The position numbers and the translations under genes were made by a program. This document shows, piece by piece, positions 35,806-44,783 of a DNA stretch of 64,000 bases. A model generated the notes under the pieces. The model made no database searches, was not told the origin of the DNA, and saw nothing but the letters and a program-made list of their open reading frames with translations. The stretch's first letter is position 1. Every line of letters begins with the position of its first letter. Source of the DNA: Brevibacillus laterosporus LMG 15441 (GTDB lineage Bacteria > Bacillota > Bacilli > Brevibacillales > Brevibacillaceae); assembly GCF_000219535.2 (NCBI RefSeq), contig NZ_CP007806.1:3134501-3198500 (forward strand), written 5' to 3'.

Positions 35806-36855
35806 TCATACGTTGCGATAATTATCATCATCCAGTCCCAGTTGCTTGTTCTTTTCTTTAAAGCGAATATTGTGCGAAGAAACGTATGCCACTTTTGGTG
35901 CCTCTGGGTCTATATACAGCTTCGCACTGTTCAAAGCAAGTGCTCCGTCCGTAAATGCCCCAGCAATTAGCCGAACTTTACTATCATAATTGATGAAATC
36001 ACCAGCCGCAAAAATACCAGGTATATTGGTTTCCAGCTTTCCATTCACAACCGCCAGCTCATCCTTCATTTCTAGTCCCCATTCGACTAGCGGTCCATAA
36101 TCACATTTGAGTCCATGATTAACGATCACAGCATCCACCTCGATACGCTCGGTCTCTTCTGTTTCCATATGAGTAATCGTTACCTGCTCTATGTTCTCTC
36201 CATTACTATGAAGCTGTGTAACCGCATAAGGTGTCCGGATATCGACAGAAGATTCTCTCATAATGGAAACGTTTTTTTCATGTCCTCCAAATTGATCACG
36301 TCTATGGACAATCGTTACTTTTTCAGCAATTGGTTCTAATTCGTTCGCCCAGTCTACAGCAGAGTTACCGCCACCCGAAATAAGCACTCGCTTGCCTCGG
36401 AACACCTCTAATTCTTGAACGGTATAATGTAGGTTTGTGACCTCGTAACGGTCGGCTCCCTCAATCTCTAGCTTTTGCATGGTCAATATACCGTACCCAA
36501 TTGCTAGAATAATGGTGCGCGTATGGTGCTTCTCACCAGTTGCAGCCGTAAGAATAAACGTTCCGTCTTCTTGGCGAGAAAGCCCCGTAATTTGTTGGCC
36601 TAGTACGATTGTTGGGTCGAATGTTCTAGCTTGCTGTTCCAATTGTCCGATTAATTTTTCACACAGAATTGGGGTCATACCACCAACATCCCAGATCATT
36701 TTCTCTGGATAAATGAGCATCCGCCCCCCAAGCTCCGGCTTTGCCTCGATCAATTTTGTTTTTAGATCACGCATACCACTGTAAAAAGCGGTATACATTC
36801 CAGCCGGGCCTCCTCCAATAATCGTTACATCATATAGTTCTAACTGTTCAGTCAT
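35806..36855 (-). CDS. Ferredoxin/flavodoxin-NADP+ reductase (YumC type)
   Basis: 349 residues of the thioredoxin-reductase-like FNR group. FAD motif [16 protein letters not shown] near residue 15, [11 protein letters not shown] near 50 (no redox CxxC pair, which separates it from thioredoxin reductase), NADP motif [12 protein letters not shown] near 160 and GIFAAGDFI near 285. It moves electrons between NADPH and ferredoxin or flavodoxin. It lies about 80 bases after the exporter gene in the iron-uptake block, which hints at supplying electrons for iron release from siderophores (inference). The ATG follows GGAGATAGGG. Confidence 0.9.
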   Translation of the reverse strand: MTEQLELYDVTIIGGGPAGMYTAFYSGMRDLKTKLIEAKPELGGRMLIYPEKMIWDVGGMTPILCEKLIGQLEQQARTFDPTIVLGQQITGLSRQEDGTFILTAATGEKHHTRTIILAIGYGILTMQKLEIEGADRYEVTNLHYTVQELEVFRGKRVLISGGGNSAVDWANELEPIAEKVTIVHRRDQFGGHEKNVSIMRESSVDIRTPYAVTQLHSNGENIEQVTITHMETEETERIEVDAVIVNHGLKCDYGPLVEWGLEMKDELAVVNGKLETNIPGIFAAGDFINYDSKVRLIAGAFTDGALALNSAKLYIDPEAPKVAYVSSHNIRFKEKNKQLGLDDDNYRNV

Positions 36856-36937
36856 ATCCCTATCTCCAACCTTCTAGTCATTTTCATCCCACACATAAAT
36901 CGGGTAGCAAACAGATATTGAAGAAATAATAGAATCT

Positions 36938-38662
36938 TTACGTTCCAAACTGTGCTTCATGCAGTCTACTGTATATGCCTCCCACCGATAGTAGCTGTTG
37001 GTGACTTCCCTGTTCGATAATTCCCTGATCCGCTACTACTACGATTCGATCAGCATTTTTAATCGTTGCTAAACGATGAGCAATCACTAGCGTAGTTCTT
37101 CCTTCTGACAGCTCGGTCAACGCCTGCTGAATAGCAACCTCCGTCTCCGTATCCAATGCAGAGGTGGCTTCGTCAAGAATTAGAATTGGTGGATTTTTTA
37201 TAAAAATGCGGGCTATGGAGAGCCTTTGCTTCTGTCCTCCTGAAAGCTTAACACCCCTCTCCCCAATGGCCGTATCCAATCCATCTGGTTGAGCCAGAAT
37301 AAATTCATCAAGCCTTGCTCTTTTAACTGCCTCCCATATCTCATCCTCTGTGGCATGTAGCTTTCCGTATAGGATATTTTCACGAATGGTCCCCGAAAAT
37401 AAGAATACGTCCTGCTGTACAATCCCAATTTGTCTGCGTAAGGATTCTTGCTTAAGATTGCGAATATCCACGTTGTCAATCATAATTCTTCCAGCTTGTA
37501 CTTCATAAAAGCGCGGGAGTAAGCTGCACAGGGTTGTTTTCCCCGCCCCAGATGGACCCACAAAGGCTACTGTCTCTCCCTTGTTAATGGTTAACTGAAC
37601 GTTATTTAGTACCTTTGTTTGATTCTCATACCCAAACGAAACATTTTCAAAACGGATTGCCTCTCTAAATGCTCCCATTTCAACTGCATGCGGTGCATCC
37701 ATGATGTCGGGTTCCGTATCTAGCAATTCAACGTACCGTTTGAATCCAGCAAATCCTTGCGGGTAACTCTCAATGATCGAGTTAATTTTCTCAATCGGTC
37801 GGAAAAAGACATTGGTTAAGAGCAAAAAGCCGATAAATTCACCGTACGTAAGTTCATTATTAATGACGTACCATGTGCCGCATACCATCACAAAAACCGT
37901 TATAAATCGCATCATCATATAACTAATCGATCCATTTTTGGCAATAAGTTTATAGGAGACTAGCTTCGTTACACGAAATCTACTATTATTTACGGCAAAC
38001 TTCTTTCTCTCATGCTCCTCATTTGAAAAAGCTTTCACAACACGAATGCCACCAACATTGTCCTCTACTCGCGCATTAAAATCTCCAATATCAGTAAACA
38101 ATTGGTGAATGGCTTCGGTCATTTTTTTGTTAAAGTAAACAACAAACCAAATAATGATCGGGATGACCACAAAGGTAAACACAGCGAGTTTCCAATGGAT
38201 AAGTAACATTAACGTAAAGGAACCTATCAAGGTCATCAGCGCTACGAACAAATCTTCTGGTCCATGATGGGCCATCTCGCCAATTTGATTCATGTCATTG
38301 GTTAATCTCGACATCAGATGACCTGTTTTGTTGTTATCAAAAAAACGAAATGACAACTTCTGTATATGATCGAATAGTTTCTTACGCATATCGGTCTCAA
38401 TGTTGATACCCAGCGTATGACCCCAATAGTTGACAATATAGAGTAAAAAAGTATTCAAGGCATAAATGCCTAGCAAACCAAGCGATGCCCATAAAATAAT
38501 ATCCCATTTCCCGCCTGGCAACAGATCGTCAACAAAATAATTAACTGCAAGTGGGAAACAAAGCTCTAATAAACCAGCAATGACCGCGCAGCCAAAGTCC
38601 AGCATAAACAATTTCTTATAAGGAACATAATAGGCAAAGAAACGTTTTATCATATTTTTCAA
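36938..38662 (-). CDS. ABC exporter-type half transporter (membrane plus ATPase)
   Basis: About 574 residues. Six membrane spans (ABC_membrane, residues 15-310) are followed by an ABC domain: Walker A GPSGAGKTTL, signature LSGGQKQRLS, Walker B ILILDEATSALD, switch His in IAHRLAT. This is the MsbA/LmrA/YfiB fold that works as a dimer for lipids, drugs, peptides or siderophores. The start is uncertain: the frame opens at 38692; TTG at 38662, five bases behind AAGGGGG, fits best, and the ATG at 38653 is an alternative. It follows the FecCD permease by about 50 bases (18 from the frame opening) and is probably cotranscribed with it. Confidence 0.9.
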   Translation of the reverse strand: MKNMIKRFFAYYVPYKKLFMLDFGCAVIAGLLELCFPLAVNYFVDDLLPGGKWDIILWASLGLLGIYALNTFLLYIVNYWGHTLGINIETDMRKKLFDHIQKLSFRFFDNNKTGHLMSRLTNDMNQIGEMAHHGPEDLFVALMTLIGSFTLMLLIHWKLAVFTFVVIPIIIWFVVYFNKKMTEAIHQLFTDIGDFNARVEDNVGGIRVVKAFSNEEHERKKFAVNNSRFRVTKLVSYKLIAKNGSISYMMMRFITVFVMVCGTWYVINNELTYGEFIGFLLLTNVFFRPIEKINSIIESYPQGFAGFKRYVELLDTEPDIMDAPHAVEMGAFREAIRFENVSFGYENQTKVLNNVQLTINKGETVAFVGPSGAGKTTLCSLLPRFYEVQAGRIMIDNVDIRNLKQESLRRQIGIVQQDVFLFSGTIRENILYGKLHATEDEIWEAVKRARLDEFILAQPDGLDTAIGERGVKLSGGQKQRLSIARIFIKNPPILILDEATSALDTETEVAIQQALTELSEGRTTLVIAHRLATIKNADRIVVVADQGIIEQGSHQQLLSVGGIYSRLHEAQFGT

Positions 38663-38710
38663 TAAAGCCCCCTTCTTTGTCTTCATCACCAAAGTATGTA
38701 GATCGTCATG

Positions 38711-39745
38711 CTATGCTTTCGATCGCGCCAACAGATAGAGAAAATAAGGTGCTCCAATAACAGCTACCACAATTCCAGTCGGTATTTCTGATGGCTGTAG
38801 CATCCATCTTCCAATCGTATCTGCCGTGATGACAAGCAATGCTCCAGCTAGAGCTGCCGTGGGAATCAATATCTGATGTCGTGGACCAACCAATCTCCGT
38901 GCCAGATGCGGACCAATTAGCCCTACAAAGCCAATTCCCCCACTTACTGCGACACAAGAACCAGCAAGTCCGACTGCCGCAGCTATCAACGCTAGCTGTT
39001 CCCTTGATACAGACACGCCAAGTCCGACAGCAGCTTGTTCACCAAGGGTTAGTACGTTCATGACTCGTGCCTTATAGTACACGTATGGTAGTAATAGTAA
39101 AATCCACGGGAGTAAAGACAACACAAACTTCCAGTCAGTTCCCCATATACTCCCTGCTAACCATGTTGCTACAAACTGATATTTCTCCGGGCTGATTTTT
39201 AATGTCAAAACGATCATGGCAGCACTTATCCCTGCAGCAACCGCAATCCCACTAAGTAACAGTCTCGTGGTTGAAAGTCCCTCATATCGCTTGTAGGCAA
39301 GTGAGTAGATAAGCGCCGCAGTCAAGCCTGCACCAATCAAAGCTAGAACAGGTAATAAAAAGATCGGCGCAGCTGCTGTTGTTGGGTAAAAAGAAATAAA
39401 TAGCATTACCATCAAACCAGCACCCGCATTTATACCGAGAATACCAGGATCAGCCAATGCATTACGCGAGATTCCCTGCATCACACAGCCTGACACAGCT
39501 AAACCCGCACCAATCAAGAGCGAAATCACAATACGTGGAAGGCGAAATTCAAACAGAATTAGATTCTGCTTATCTGTACCTGCTCCAAACAGCGTCTGTA
39601 ATAGCTCCAGTGGAGACAATCGGATAAATCCCGTATTCATACTGAAAATAAAGGCAATGACAATCAAAATGCTTAAAATAGCGATCGCCGTGAACCCATG
39701 TTTTGATTTAAGCCGTTCTGTTTTCGTAGCTGTTACACTTTGCAT
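38711..39745 (-). CDS. Iron-siderophore ABC permease (FecCD family), second subunit
   Basis: 344 residues with about nine to ten membrane spans. FecCD hallmarks: LPRIVISLLIGAGLAVSGCVMQGISRNALADPGILGINAGAG is spread over residues 65-110, and GGIGFVGLIGPHLARRLVG near 270 contacts the ATPase. It pairs with the permease encoded upstream to form a heterodimeric channel. The ATG follows AAGGAGGGAG, and the gene begins 3 bases after its partner's stop. No dedicated ATPase gene is nearby, as in Bacillus, where YusV-type ATPases are shared. Confidence 0.93.
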   Translation of the reverse strand: MQSVTATKTERLKSKHGFTAIAILSILIVIAFIFSMNTGFIRLSPLELLQTLFGAGTDKQNLILFEFRLPRIVISLLIGAGLAVSGCVMQGISRNALADPGILGINAGAGLMVMLFISFYPTTAAAPIFLLPVLALIGAGLTAALIYSLAYKRYEGLSTTRLLLSGIAVAAGISAAMIVLTLKISPEKYQFVATWLAGSIWGTDWKFVLSLLPWILLLLPYVYYKARVMNVLTLGEQAAVGLGVSVSREQLALIAAAVGLAGSCVAVSGGIGFVGLIGPHLARRLVGPRHQILIPTAALAGALLVITADTIGRWMLQPSEIPTGIVVAVIGAPYFLYLLARSKA

Positions 39746-39748
39746 AGC

Positions 39749-40804
39749 TTACAGCTCCCTCCTTTCCTTACGTGCCAGATAGAGAAAGAACGGAACACCT
39801 ATCAGGGCGATTAAGGCACCAAGCGGGGTCTCAAAGGGAGGGTTAATCATTCTAGCAGCTAAATCAGCGAATACCACTAGTAAACTTCCAAGTATAGCTG
39901 AGCATGGAATGATGTAGCGATAATCGACACCCACTATATAACGGGTTAGATGAGGGATAATAAGCCCAACAAAACCTACCGCGCCGACGATCGACACCGC
40001 AGCACCTGCTAGAATCAACACAAGAAGAGTCCCCATCAGCTTTACCAAGAGGGTTTTCTGACCAAGTCCTCTTGCAACATCCTCACCTAGACTAAGCATG
40101 GTAATGGAACGCGATAAAGCAATCGCACCTATAATAGAAACAGCAATCCAAGGAAACATAATCTGAAGCTGTACCCACTTCGTCCCTGCCACGCCCCCAG
40201 CATACCAAAATGCTAAGTCCTGACCGATCCGAAAATATAGGGCAATCCCTTCGCTAAGTGCCGATAATAAGGCACTTAATGCTGCACCTGCTAACACAAG
40301 ACGAACTGGTGTTAATCCCCCTTTAGCCAGCGAGCCAATCCCGTATACCATTCCGGCTCCTAAGCCTGCACCAAGAAACGACCACATGATCAAATACATA
40401 AATGGCAGACCTGGAAAGAAGGCAAAACAAAGTGCCAGAGCAAACCCAGCTCCAGCATTAATCCCTAACAAGCCAGAATCTGCTAATGGATTACGGGTCA
40501 TTCCTTGCATAATTGCTCCTGCAACAGCAAAACAAGCCCCCACCATAGCTCCTCCAAGGACCCGTGGCAAGCGAAGCTCCTGGATGATCTGATGCTGGGT
40601 CATTTCTGGATTAAAGGCAAAAATAGATTCCCAGACAACGAAAAAATGAATATCGGCTGCCCCAAAGGAAACGGATAAAATAATTGCTAATACAAGCAAG
40701 CTCAAACCACCGATTATGATCAATGTAACTACCCAAGGACGAGATCTCACATTGATGTGATCGAGCTCTGTAACTGCTTTACTTACATTGGCCTTTTGAC
40801 TCAT
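39749..40804 (-). CDS. Iron-siderophore ABC permease (FecCD family), first subunit
   Basis: 351 residues with about nine to ten membrane spans. Motifs include LRLPRVLGGAMVGACFAVAG, MTRNPLADSGLLGINAGAGF and GFVGLIIPHLTRYIVG. The frame is open from 40867, but the ATG at 40804 follows AAGGTGG and gives the usual length. It is the first gene of the fecCD-like/exporter/(reductase) transcript and has a candidate Fur box about 120 bases upstream (40922-40936). Confidence 0.93.
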   Translation of the reverse strand: MSQKANVSKAVTELDHINVRSRPWVVTLIIIGGLSLLVLAIILSVSFGAADIHFFVVWESIFAFNPEMTQHQIIQELRLPRVLGGAMVGACFAVAGAIMQGMTRNPLADSGLLGINAGAGFALALCFAFFPGLPFMYLIMWSFLGAGLGAGMVYGIGSLAKGGLTPVRLVLAGAALSALLSALSEGIALYFRIGQDLAFWYAGGVAGTKWVQLQIMFPWIAVSIIGAIALSRSITMLSLGEDVARGLGQKTLLVKLMGTLLVLILAGAAVSIVGAVGFVGLIIPHLTRYIVGVDYRYIIPCSAILGSLLVVFADLAARMINPPFETPLGALIALIGVPFFLYLARKERREL

Positions 40805-40921
40805 TCGTGCCACCTTTTCATCAATGTAATATGTAATGGGTACTGATATGTACAAATGCATGACCAAATGGCTTCTTCCACGTGACCATGGGAAGAAACT
40901 CCTCCTGATCTTACAATTTAA

Positions 40922-40936
40922 TGAAAGTGATTCTCA
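40922..40936 (-). promoter_or_regulatory. Candidate Fur box of the FecCD operon
   Basis: TGAAAGTGATTCTCA matches the Fur 7-1-7 consensus at 12 of 15 positions, upstream of the first FecCD gene. The overlapping GATTCTCATTTTCA is also Fur-like. Confidence 0.65.
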
Positions 40937-41032
40937 TTTTCACTTTTATGATTATAGTCCACTAGCTTCCATAATGACAATGGACAAACTGAAGGATTTT
41001 TTTGTACAAAAAGAATCATCTGATATCTCATT

Positions 41033-41074
41033 CCCCAAAAAAAAGACTCGATCGTTCATACGATCAAGCCTTTT
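41033..41074 (-). terminator. Terminator of the aldehyde dehydrogenase/DUF779 operon
   Basis: On the minus strand AAAGGCTTGATCGT pairs with ACGATCGAGTCTTT (two mismatches), followed by TTTTTTT. Confidence 0.82.
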
Positions 41075-41127
41075 ACTGTCTATATCCTACTTACTAATCA
41101 TTAGCATTTCTCTTTGTATAACAAATC

Positions 41128-41469
41128 CTATTCTTCTGTAAACAATCTAGAGCGTGTTAAAAATCTAACACCCTCTGGTCCCTCCAACGAAAACATTCCT
41201 CCGCGTCCAGGAACCACATCAATAATCAGTTGGGTGTGCTTCCAATATTCATACTGGGCTTCACTCATATAAAAAGGCGTATTTCCAATCTCTCCAAGCA
41301 GTACATCATGATCGCCGATTAATAGTTCCCCCACAGGATAACACATCGGAGAACTACCATCGCAACAGCCCCCAGATTGATGAAACAAGAGGGGACCATA
41401 TTTGGCTGTAAGCTTTTCGATTAAAGCAAGCGCAGCTTCTGTTGCCAACACCTTTGGCTGCATTCCCAT
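41128..41469 (-). CDS. DUF779 protein
   Basis: 113 residues, the usual size of the DUF779 family. The Cys-rich motif HQSGGCCDGSSPMC near residue 32 is the hallmark and could bind a metal. PFYMSEAQYEYWKHTQLIIDVVPGRGG lies in two parts near 66-92. The family is regularly encoded beside NAD-dependent aldehyde dehydrogenases, as here, 49 bases downstream of one, and may help that enzyme; its activity is unknown. The ATG follows GAGGGGATA. Confidence 0.92.
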   Translation of the reverse strand: MGMQPKVLATEAALALIEKLTAKYGPLLFHQSGGCCDGSSPMCYPVGELLIGDHDVLLGEIGNTPFYMSEAQYEYWKHTQLIIDVVPGRGGMFSLEGPEGVRFLTRSRLFTEE

Positions 41470-41517
41470 GATATCCCCTCATCTCATGTTGTTTGGCTAT
41501 TATTTTTCTATGCTTGT

Positions 41518-43038
41518 TTAAAAGAACCCGAGTGCTTGGTCACTGTAGCTTACTAGGATATTTTTAGTTTGCTGATAATGTGCCAGCATCATTTTATGAT
41601 TTTCGCGTCCGATTCCAGATACTTTATACCCGCCAAAGGCCGCATGTGCTGGATAGGCATGATAGCAATTCGTCCACACACGTCCCGCTTCAATAGAACG
41701 TCCAAAACGGTATGCTTGGTTGATATCCCGTGTCCATACACCTGCCCCTAGTCCATATAAAGTGTCATTTGCAATCGACAATGCTTCCTCAGGATCGGAG
41801 AATGTCGTCACGCTCACTACCGGGCCAAAAATCTCTTCTTGGAAGATTCTCATTCGATTGTGTCCTTTAAACACAGTCGGCTTAACATAATATCCTTCTT
41901 TCAACTCTCCTCCCAGCAAATTTCGTTCTCCACCGATTAGACACTCTGCCCCTTCAGCTTTTCCTATTTCTAAATAGGACAGAATTTTTTCTACTTGCTC
42001 AAAGGAGGCCTGAGCACCAATCATCGTTTCTGTGTCCAATGGATTTCCTTGTTTGATAGAAGCTACCCGTGCAAGTGCTTTCTCCATAAATTGATCATAG
42101 ATAGATTCCTGAATAAGCGCACGGGATGGGCATGTGCAAACCTCTCCTTGATTGAGCGCAAACAAGACAAATCCTTCAATTGCCTTGTTTAAAAACGCAT
42201 CATCCTTTGCGCATACGTCTGCAAAGAATATATTTGGCGATTTACCACCTAACTCCAATGTCACAGGAATGATATTTTGTGAAGCATATTGCATGATCAG
42301 TCTTCCTGTAGTCGTTTCACCTGTAAACGCAACCTTAGCAATACGATTACTAGAGGCGAGCGGTTTACCTGCTTCCAACCCAAAACCATTGACCACATTA
42401 ACTACCCCTGGAGGTAATAAATCACCAATTAATTCCATGAGCACTAGAATTGAGGCCGGTGTTTGCTCGGCTGGCTTGAGCACCACGCAATTACCTGCTG
42501 CGAGTGCCGGTGCTAGCTTCCATATAGCCATTAACAACGGGAAGTTCCAAGGTATAATTTGCCCAACTACACCAAGTGGCTCATGAAAATGATAGGCAAC
42601 AGTGTCATGGTCAATTTGACTGATTGAGCTTTCCTGCGAGCGTAAACAACCTGCAAAATAACGGAAATGATCAACTCCAAGTGGAATATCTGCTGCTAGC
42701 GTTTCTCTCACAGGTTTTCCATTTTCCCATGTTTCAGCTACCGCAAGCATCTCTAGATTAGCCTCTATTCGATCAGCTATCTTATTTAAAATGTTTGCGC
42801 GTTCTGCTGGAGAAGTACGGCCCCACGCTTCCTTCGCCGCATGAGCTGCATCAAGTGCAAGCTCAATATCTTCAGCACTCGATCTGGCTATTTCACAAAA
42901 GACTTTACCTGTAATGGGAGTAACATTTTCAAAATATTCTCCATGAGTAGGCGCTACCCATTTACCACCTATATAATTATCATATCTACTTTTAAACGCT
43001 ACCTTGGCTCCTGATTGATTCGGATTTGCATAAATCAT
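41518..43038 (-). CDS. NAD-dependent aldehyde dehydrogenase (acetaldehyde type)
   Basis: 506 residues. It oxidises aldehydes to acids with NAD(P)+. Conserved [10 protein letters not shown] near residue 160, catalytic Glu in [13 protein letters not shown] near 270, and catalytic Cys in [11 protein letters not shown] near 303. The ECTCPSR-type context and DUF779 partner match the AldA/ExaC acetaldehyde dehydrogenase group. The ATG follows AAGGAGGTTTT. No sigma-54 enhancer gene such as acoR lies beside it. Confidence 0.93.
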   Translation of the reverse strand: MIYANPNQSGAKVAFKSRYDNYIGGKWVAPTHGEYFENVTPITGKVFCEIARSSAEDIELALDAAHAAKEAWGRTSPAERANILNKIADRIEANLEMLAVAETWENGKPVRETLAADIPLGVDHFRYFAGCLRSQESSISQIDHDTVAYHFHEPLGVVGQIIPWNFPLLMAIWKLAPALAAGNCVVLKPAEQTPASILVLMELIGDLLPPGVVNVVNGFGLEAGKPLASSNRIAKVAFTGETTTGRLIMQYASQNIIPVTLELGGKSPNIFFADVCAKDDAFLNKAIEGFVLFALNQGEVCTCPSRALIQESIYDQFMEKALARVASIKQGNPLDTETMIGAQASFEQVEKILSYLEIGKAEGAECLIGGERNLLGGELKEGYYVKPTVFKGHNRMRIFQEEIFGPVVSVTTFSDPEEALSIANDTLYGLGAGVWTRDINQAYRFGRSIEAGRVWTNCYHAYPAHAAFGGYKVSGIGRENHKMMLAHYQQTKNILVSYSDQALGFF

Positions 43039-43164
43039 GGGAAAACCTCCTTCATATCCTACAAATAGGGGTGATAGTTTTACCTTATGCTCAATATCTA
43101 TAAATATTATCGTAATTTTCGAAACTTTGTAAACAAAAATAGAGAGTTTGAGACTTTATTCGAC

Positions 43165-43203
43165 AAAAAAAGGGTTATCCCATAAACATGTGATAACCCT
43201 TTC
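43165..43203. terminator. Bidirectional terminator
   Basis: AAAGGGTTATC pairs with GATAACCCTTT across a 12-base loop, with an A-run on one side. On the minus strand it is followed by TTTTTTTGTCG. It lies downstream of sfp. Confidence 0.85.
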
Positions 43204-43218
43204 CTCTTGTTGTTCCAT

Positions 43219-43911
43219 TTATGCTTGTAAGAGCTTGCTAGTCAACTCTTCTATTTCTACAATTGTAATTTCCTCACAAAATTGATCCTGCTTTGTACAT
43301 ACGGCAACTTTATACATCTCATCTACGTGATAGGCTCTACAATGATAACCAGTCGGTATGTTATCAGCGTATACCGTCGCTCTGTCTAAGGCCTCCTGCT
43401 GAATCGTAAAAGAATCAAGCGGCAGTGAAAGTCCCTTCCCCACGGCTTTTATATAGCTTTCTTTATACGCCCAATAACTAAAAAAACCTTTTATTTGGTT
43501 CGCCTCAGGGAGCTGGAACAAATTCTGACGCTCTTGTTCAGAAAAAAATCGGTCAGCAATTTGTAGATTAATGGGTTTGATTTGTTGAACATCAATACCA
43601 ATTGGACTGGCACTAAAAGCAGCAACTACCCAGCTAGCTGAATGCGACACATTAAATTCGCACGCACCTTCTCCCGTAACAAAGGGCTTTCCGTATGGAT
43701 TGGTCTCATAGCGAATCTCTTCTGGCAAAATCCCCATTCGTTGAGCCAATTGCATCCGTACCAGCACCTCCCCAAGCAAGGAGCGCCATTTATCCTCCGT
43801 TTTAAGGTAACGATTTACTTTTTCCTGACGGTCCAACGGGAGCAGAGAGAGCAACTCCCGATACACCGCCTCTGAAAACGTATCGGGTACTTTTATCGCA
43901 AACACTTTCAT
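43219..43911 (-). CDS. sfp: 4'-phosphopantetheinyl transferase (Sfp type)
   Basis: 230 residues. It moves 4'-phosphopantetheine from CoA onto Ser of carrier proteins of NRPS, PKS or fatty-acid synthesis. Motifs in order: NPYGKPFV near residue 75, FNVSHSASWVV near 87, GIDVQQI near 107 (metal Asp) and FFSYWAYKESYIKAVGKGL near 150-170. The start overlaps the ywqB stop by 4 bases (ATGA), so it is translationally coupled to ywqB and ywqA. No NRPS gene is in the window; the enzyme probably serves clusters elsewhere. Confidence 0.95.
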   Translation of the reverse strand: MKVFAIKVPDTFSEAVYRELLSLLPLDRQEKVNRYLKTEDKWRSLLGEVLVRMQLAQRMGILPEEIRYETNPYGKPFVTGEGACEFNVSHSASWVVAAFSASPIGIDVQQIKPINLQIADRFFSEQERQNLFQLPEANQIKGFFSYWAYKESYIKAVGKGLSLPLDSFTIQQEALDRATVYADNIPTGYHCRAYHVDEMYKVAVCTKQDQFCEEITIVEIEELTSKLLQA

Positions 43912-44783
43912 GGCAAAGTAGCTATCTCCTCTCCAGCCTTCTTACTCACAACCCGATACACTTCTTGTAGGGCTCCAATCATCATGGCTTCTTTGCGGAC
44001 GGCAAATGCAGGCGGTCCCCAGATTAGAAGTAATTGCTCAGGTAGTATATTTTCTTGCGTAAAAGAATTTGTCATCGCAGAAAAATGAGGAGCGGTCTGA
44101 AAAAAGGTGCCGTGGTCAACCGCTCTGCGTAAAAACACAGCACCCACTTCCTCGTCTATACCTGTATGTAGCAATTCAGACGGATTGGTCGGCTCTGGTA
44201 GACTCGTAATTTCCTGTTGGCCCATTCCCTCTCCCGAATAGGCTTTACTGTGTGGCAACCACTGCTCCCGAAATCCACCTATAATATCAGCACACTGTAG
44301 CCCAAGAAATGCTAAAAATACAAATGGGTCCTCTTCCGCTTCAGCGAGCAGTTGATAATACAGAGCATATACATGTTTGCAATAACCAACCACATCTGGA
44401 CAACTACAGTGAGCATTCCATTCCTCTAATGAGTCTGGAAGAACCTCCAATTTTTGATCGGCGAAATGGGCAGCCAGTTCCCCAGAAAATGTCCCGCCTA
44501 ATAGCTGAGCTGTAAAAAGAGGCGACTGTCTGATTAAGTCCAATGCTTTTTCACGCCCTACATGCACCGGTTTTTTGGGGCTAAGTGAGACCGTGTAGTG
44601 CACCTGATTTGCCCCTGTCACTTTTGCTTTTATACCAGCCTCAACGGCTCTCCACTCTAATACTCCGCCTTCTTTGGCTTTCGTACGTCCACGCTGATTT
44701 CGCTGTGCCCCACCTGCTTTTCGAATCAATTCCTTCAAGCGAGCGATCCACTCAATCTGTACGTTCGATTTTTGCGGCTTCAC
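43908..44783 (-). CDS. ywqB: SWIM zinc-finger protein (YwqB)
   Basis: 291 residues. The SWIM zinc motif CxCx(n)CxH appears as CSCPDVVGYCKH near residues 128-139. The flanking regions are of unknown function, and the N-terminus is basic (GGAQRNQRGRTKAKEGG). SWIM proteins are the usual partner of bacterial Swi2/Snf2 ATPases, and ywqA-ywqB is a known gene pair in Bacillus. It overlaps ywqA by 4 bases upstream and sfp by 4 bases downstream. Its exact role in DNA or chromatin handling is unknown. Confidence 0.9.
   Translation of the reverse strand: MKPQKSNVQIEWIARLKELIRKAGGAQRNQRGRTKAKEGGVLEWRAVEAGIKAKVTGANQVHYTVSLSPKKPVHVGREKALDLIRQSPLFTAQLLGGTFSGELAAHFADQKLEVLPDSLEEWNAHCSCPDVVGYCKHVYALYYQLLAEAEEDPFVFLAFLGLQCADIIGGFREQWLPHSKAYSGEGMGQQEITSLPEPTNPSELLHTGIDEEVGAVFLRRAVDHGTFFQTAPHFSAMTNSFTQENILPEQLLLIWGPPAFAVRKEAMMIGALQEVYRVVSKKAGEEIATLP

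Noticed and set aside
42152-42586. 144-codon plus-strand frame inside the aldehyde dehydrogenase gene
   Set aside because: Antisense shadow; the minus strand carries the full set of dehydrogenase motifs.
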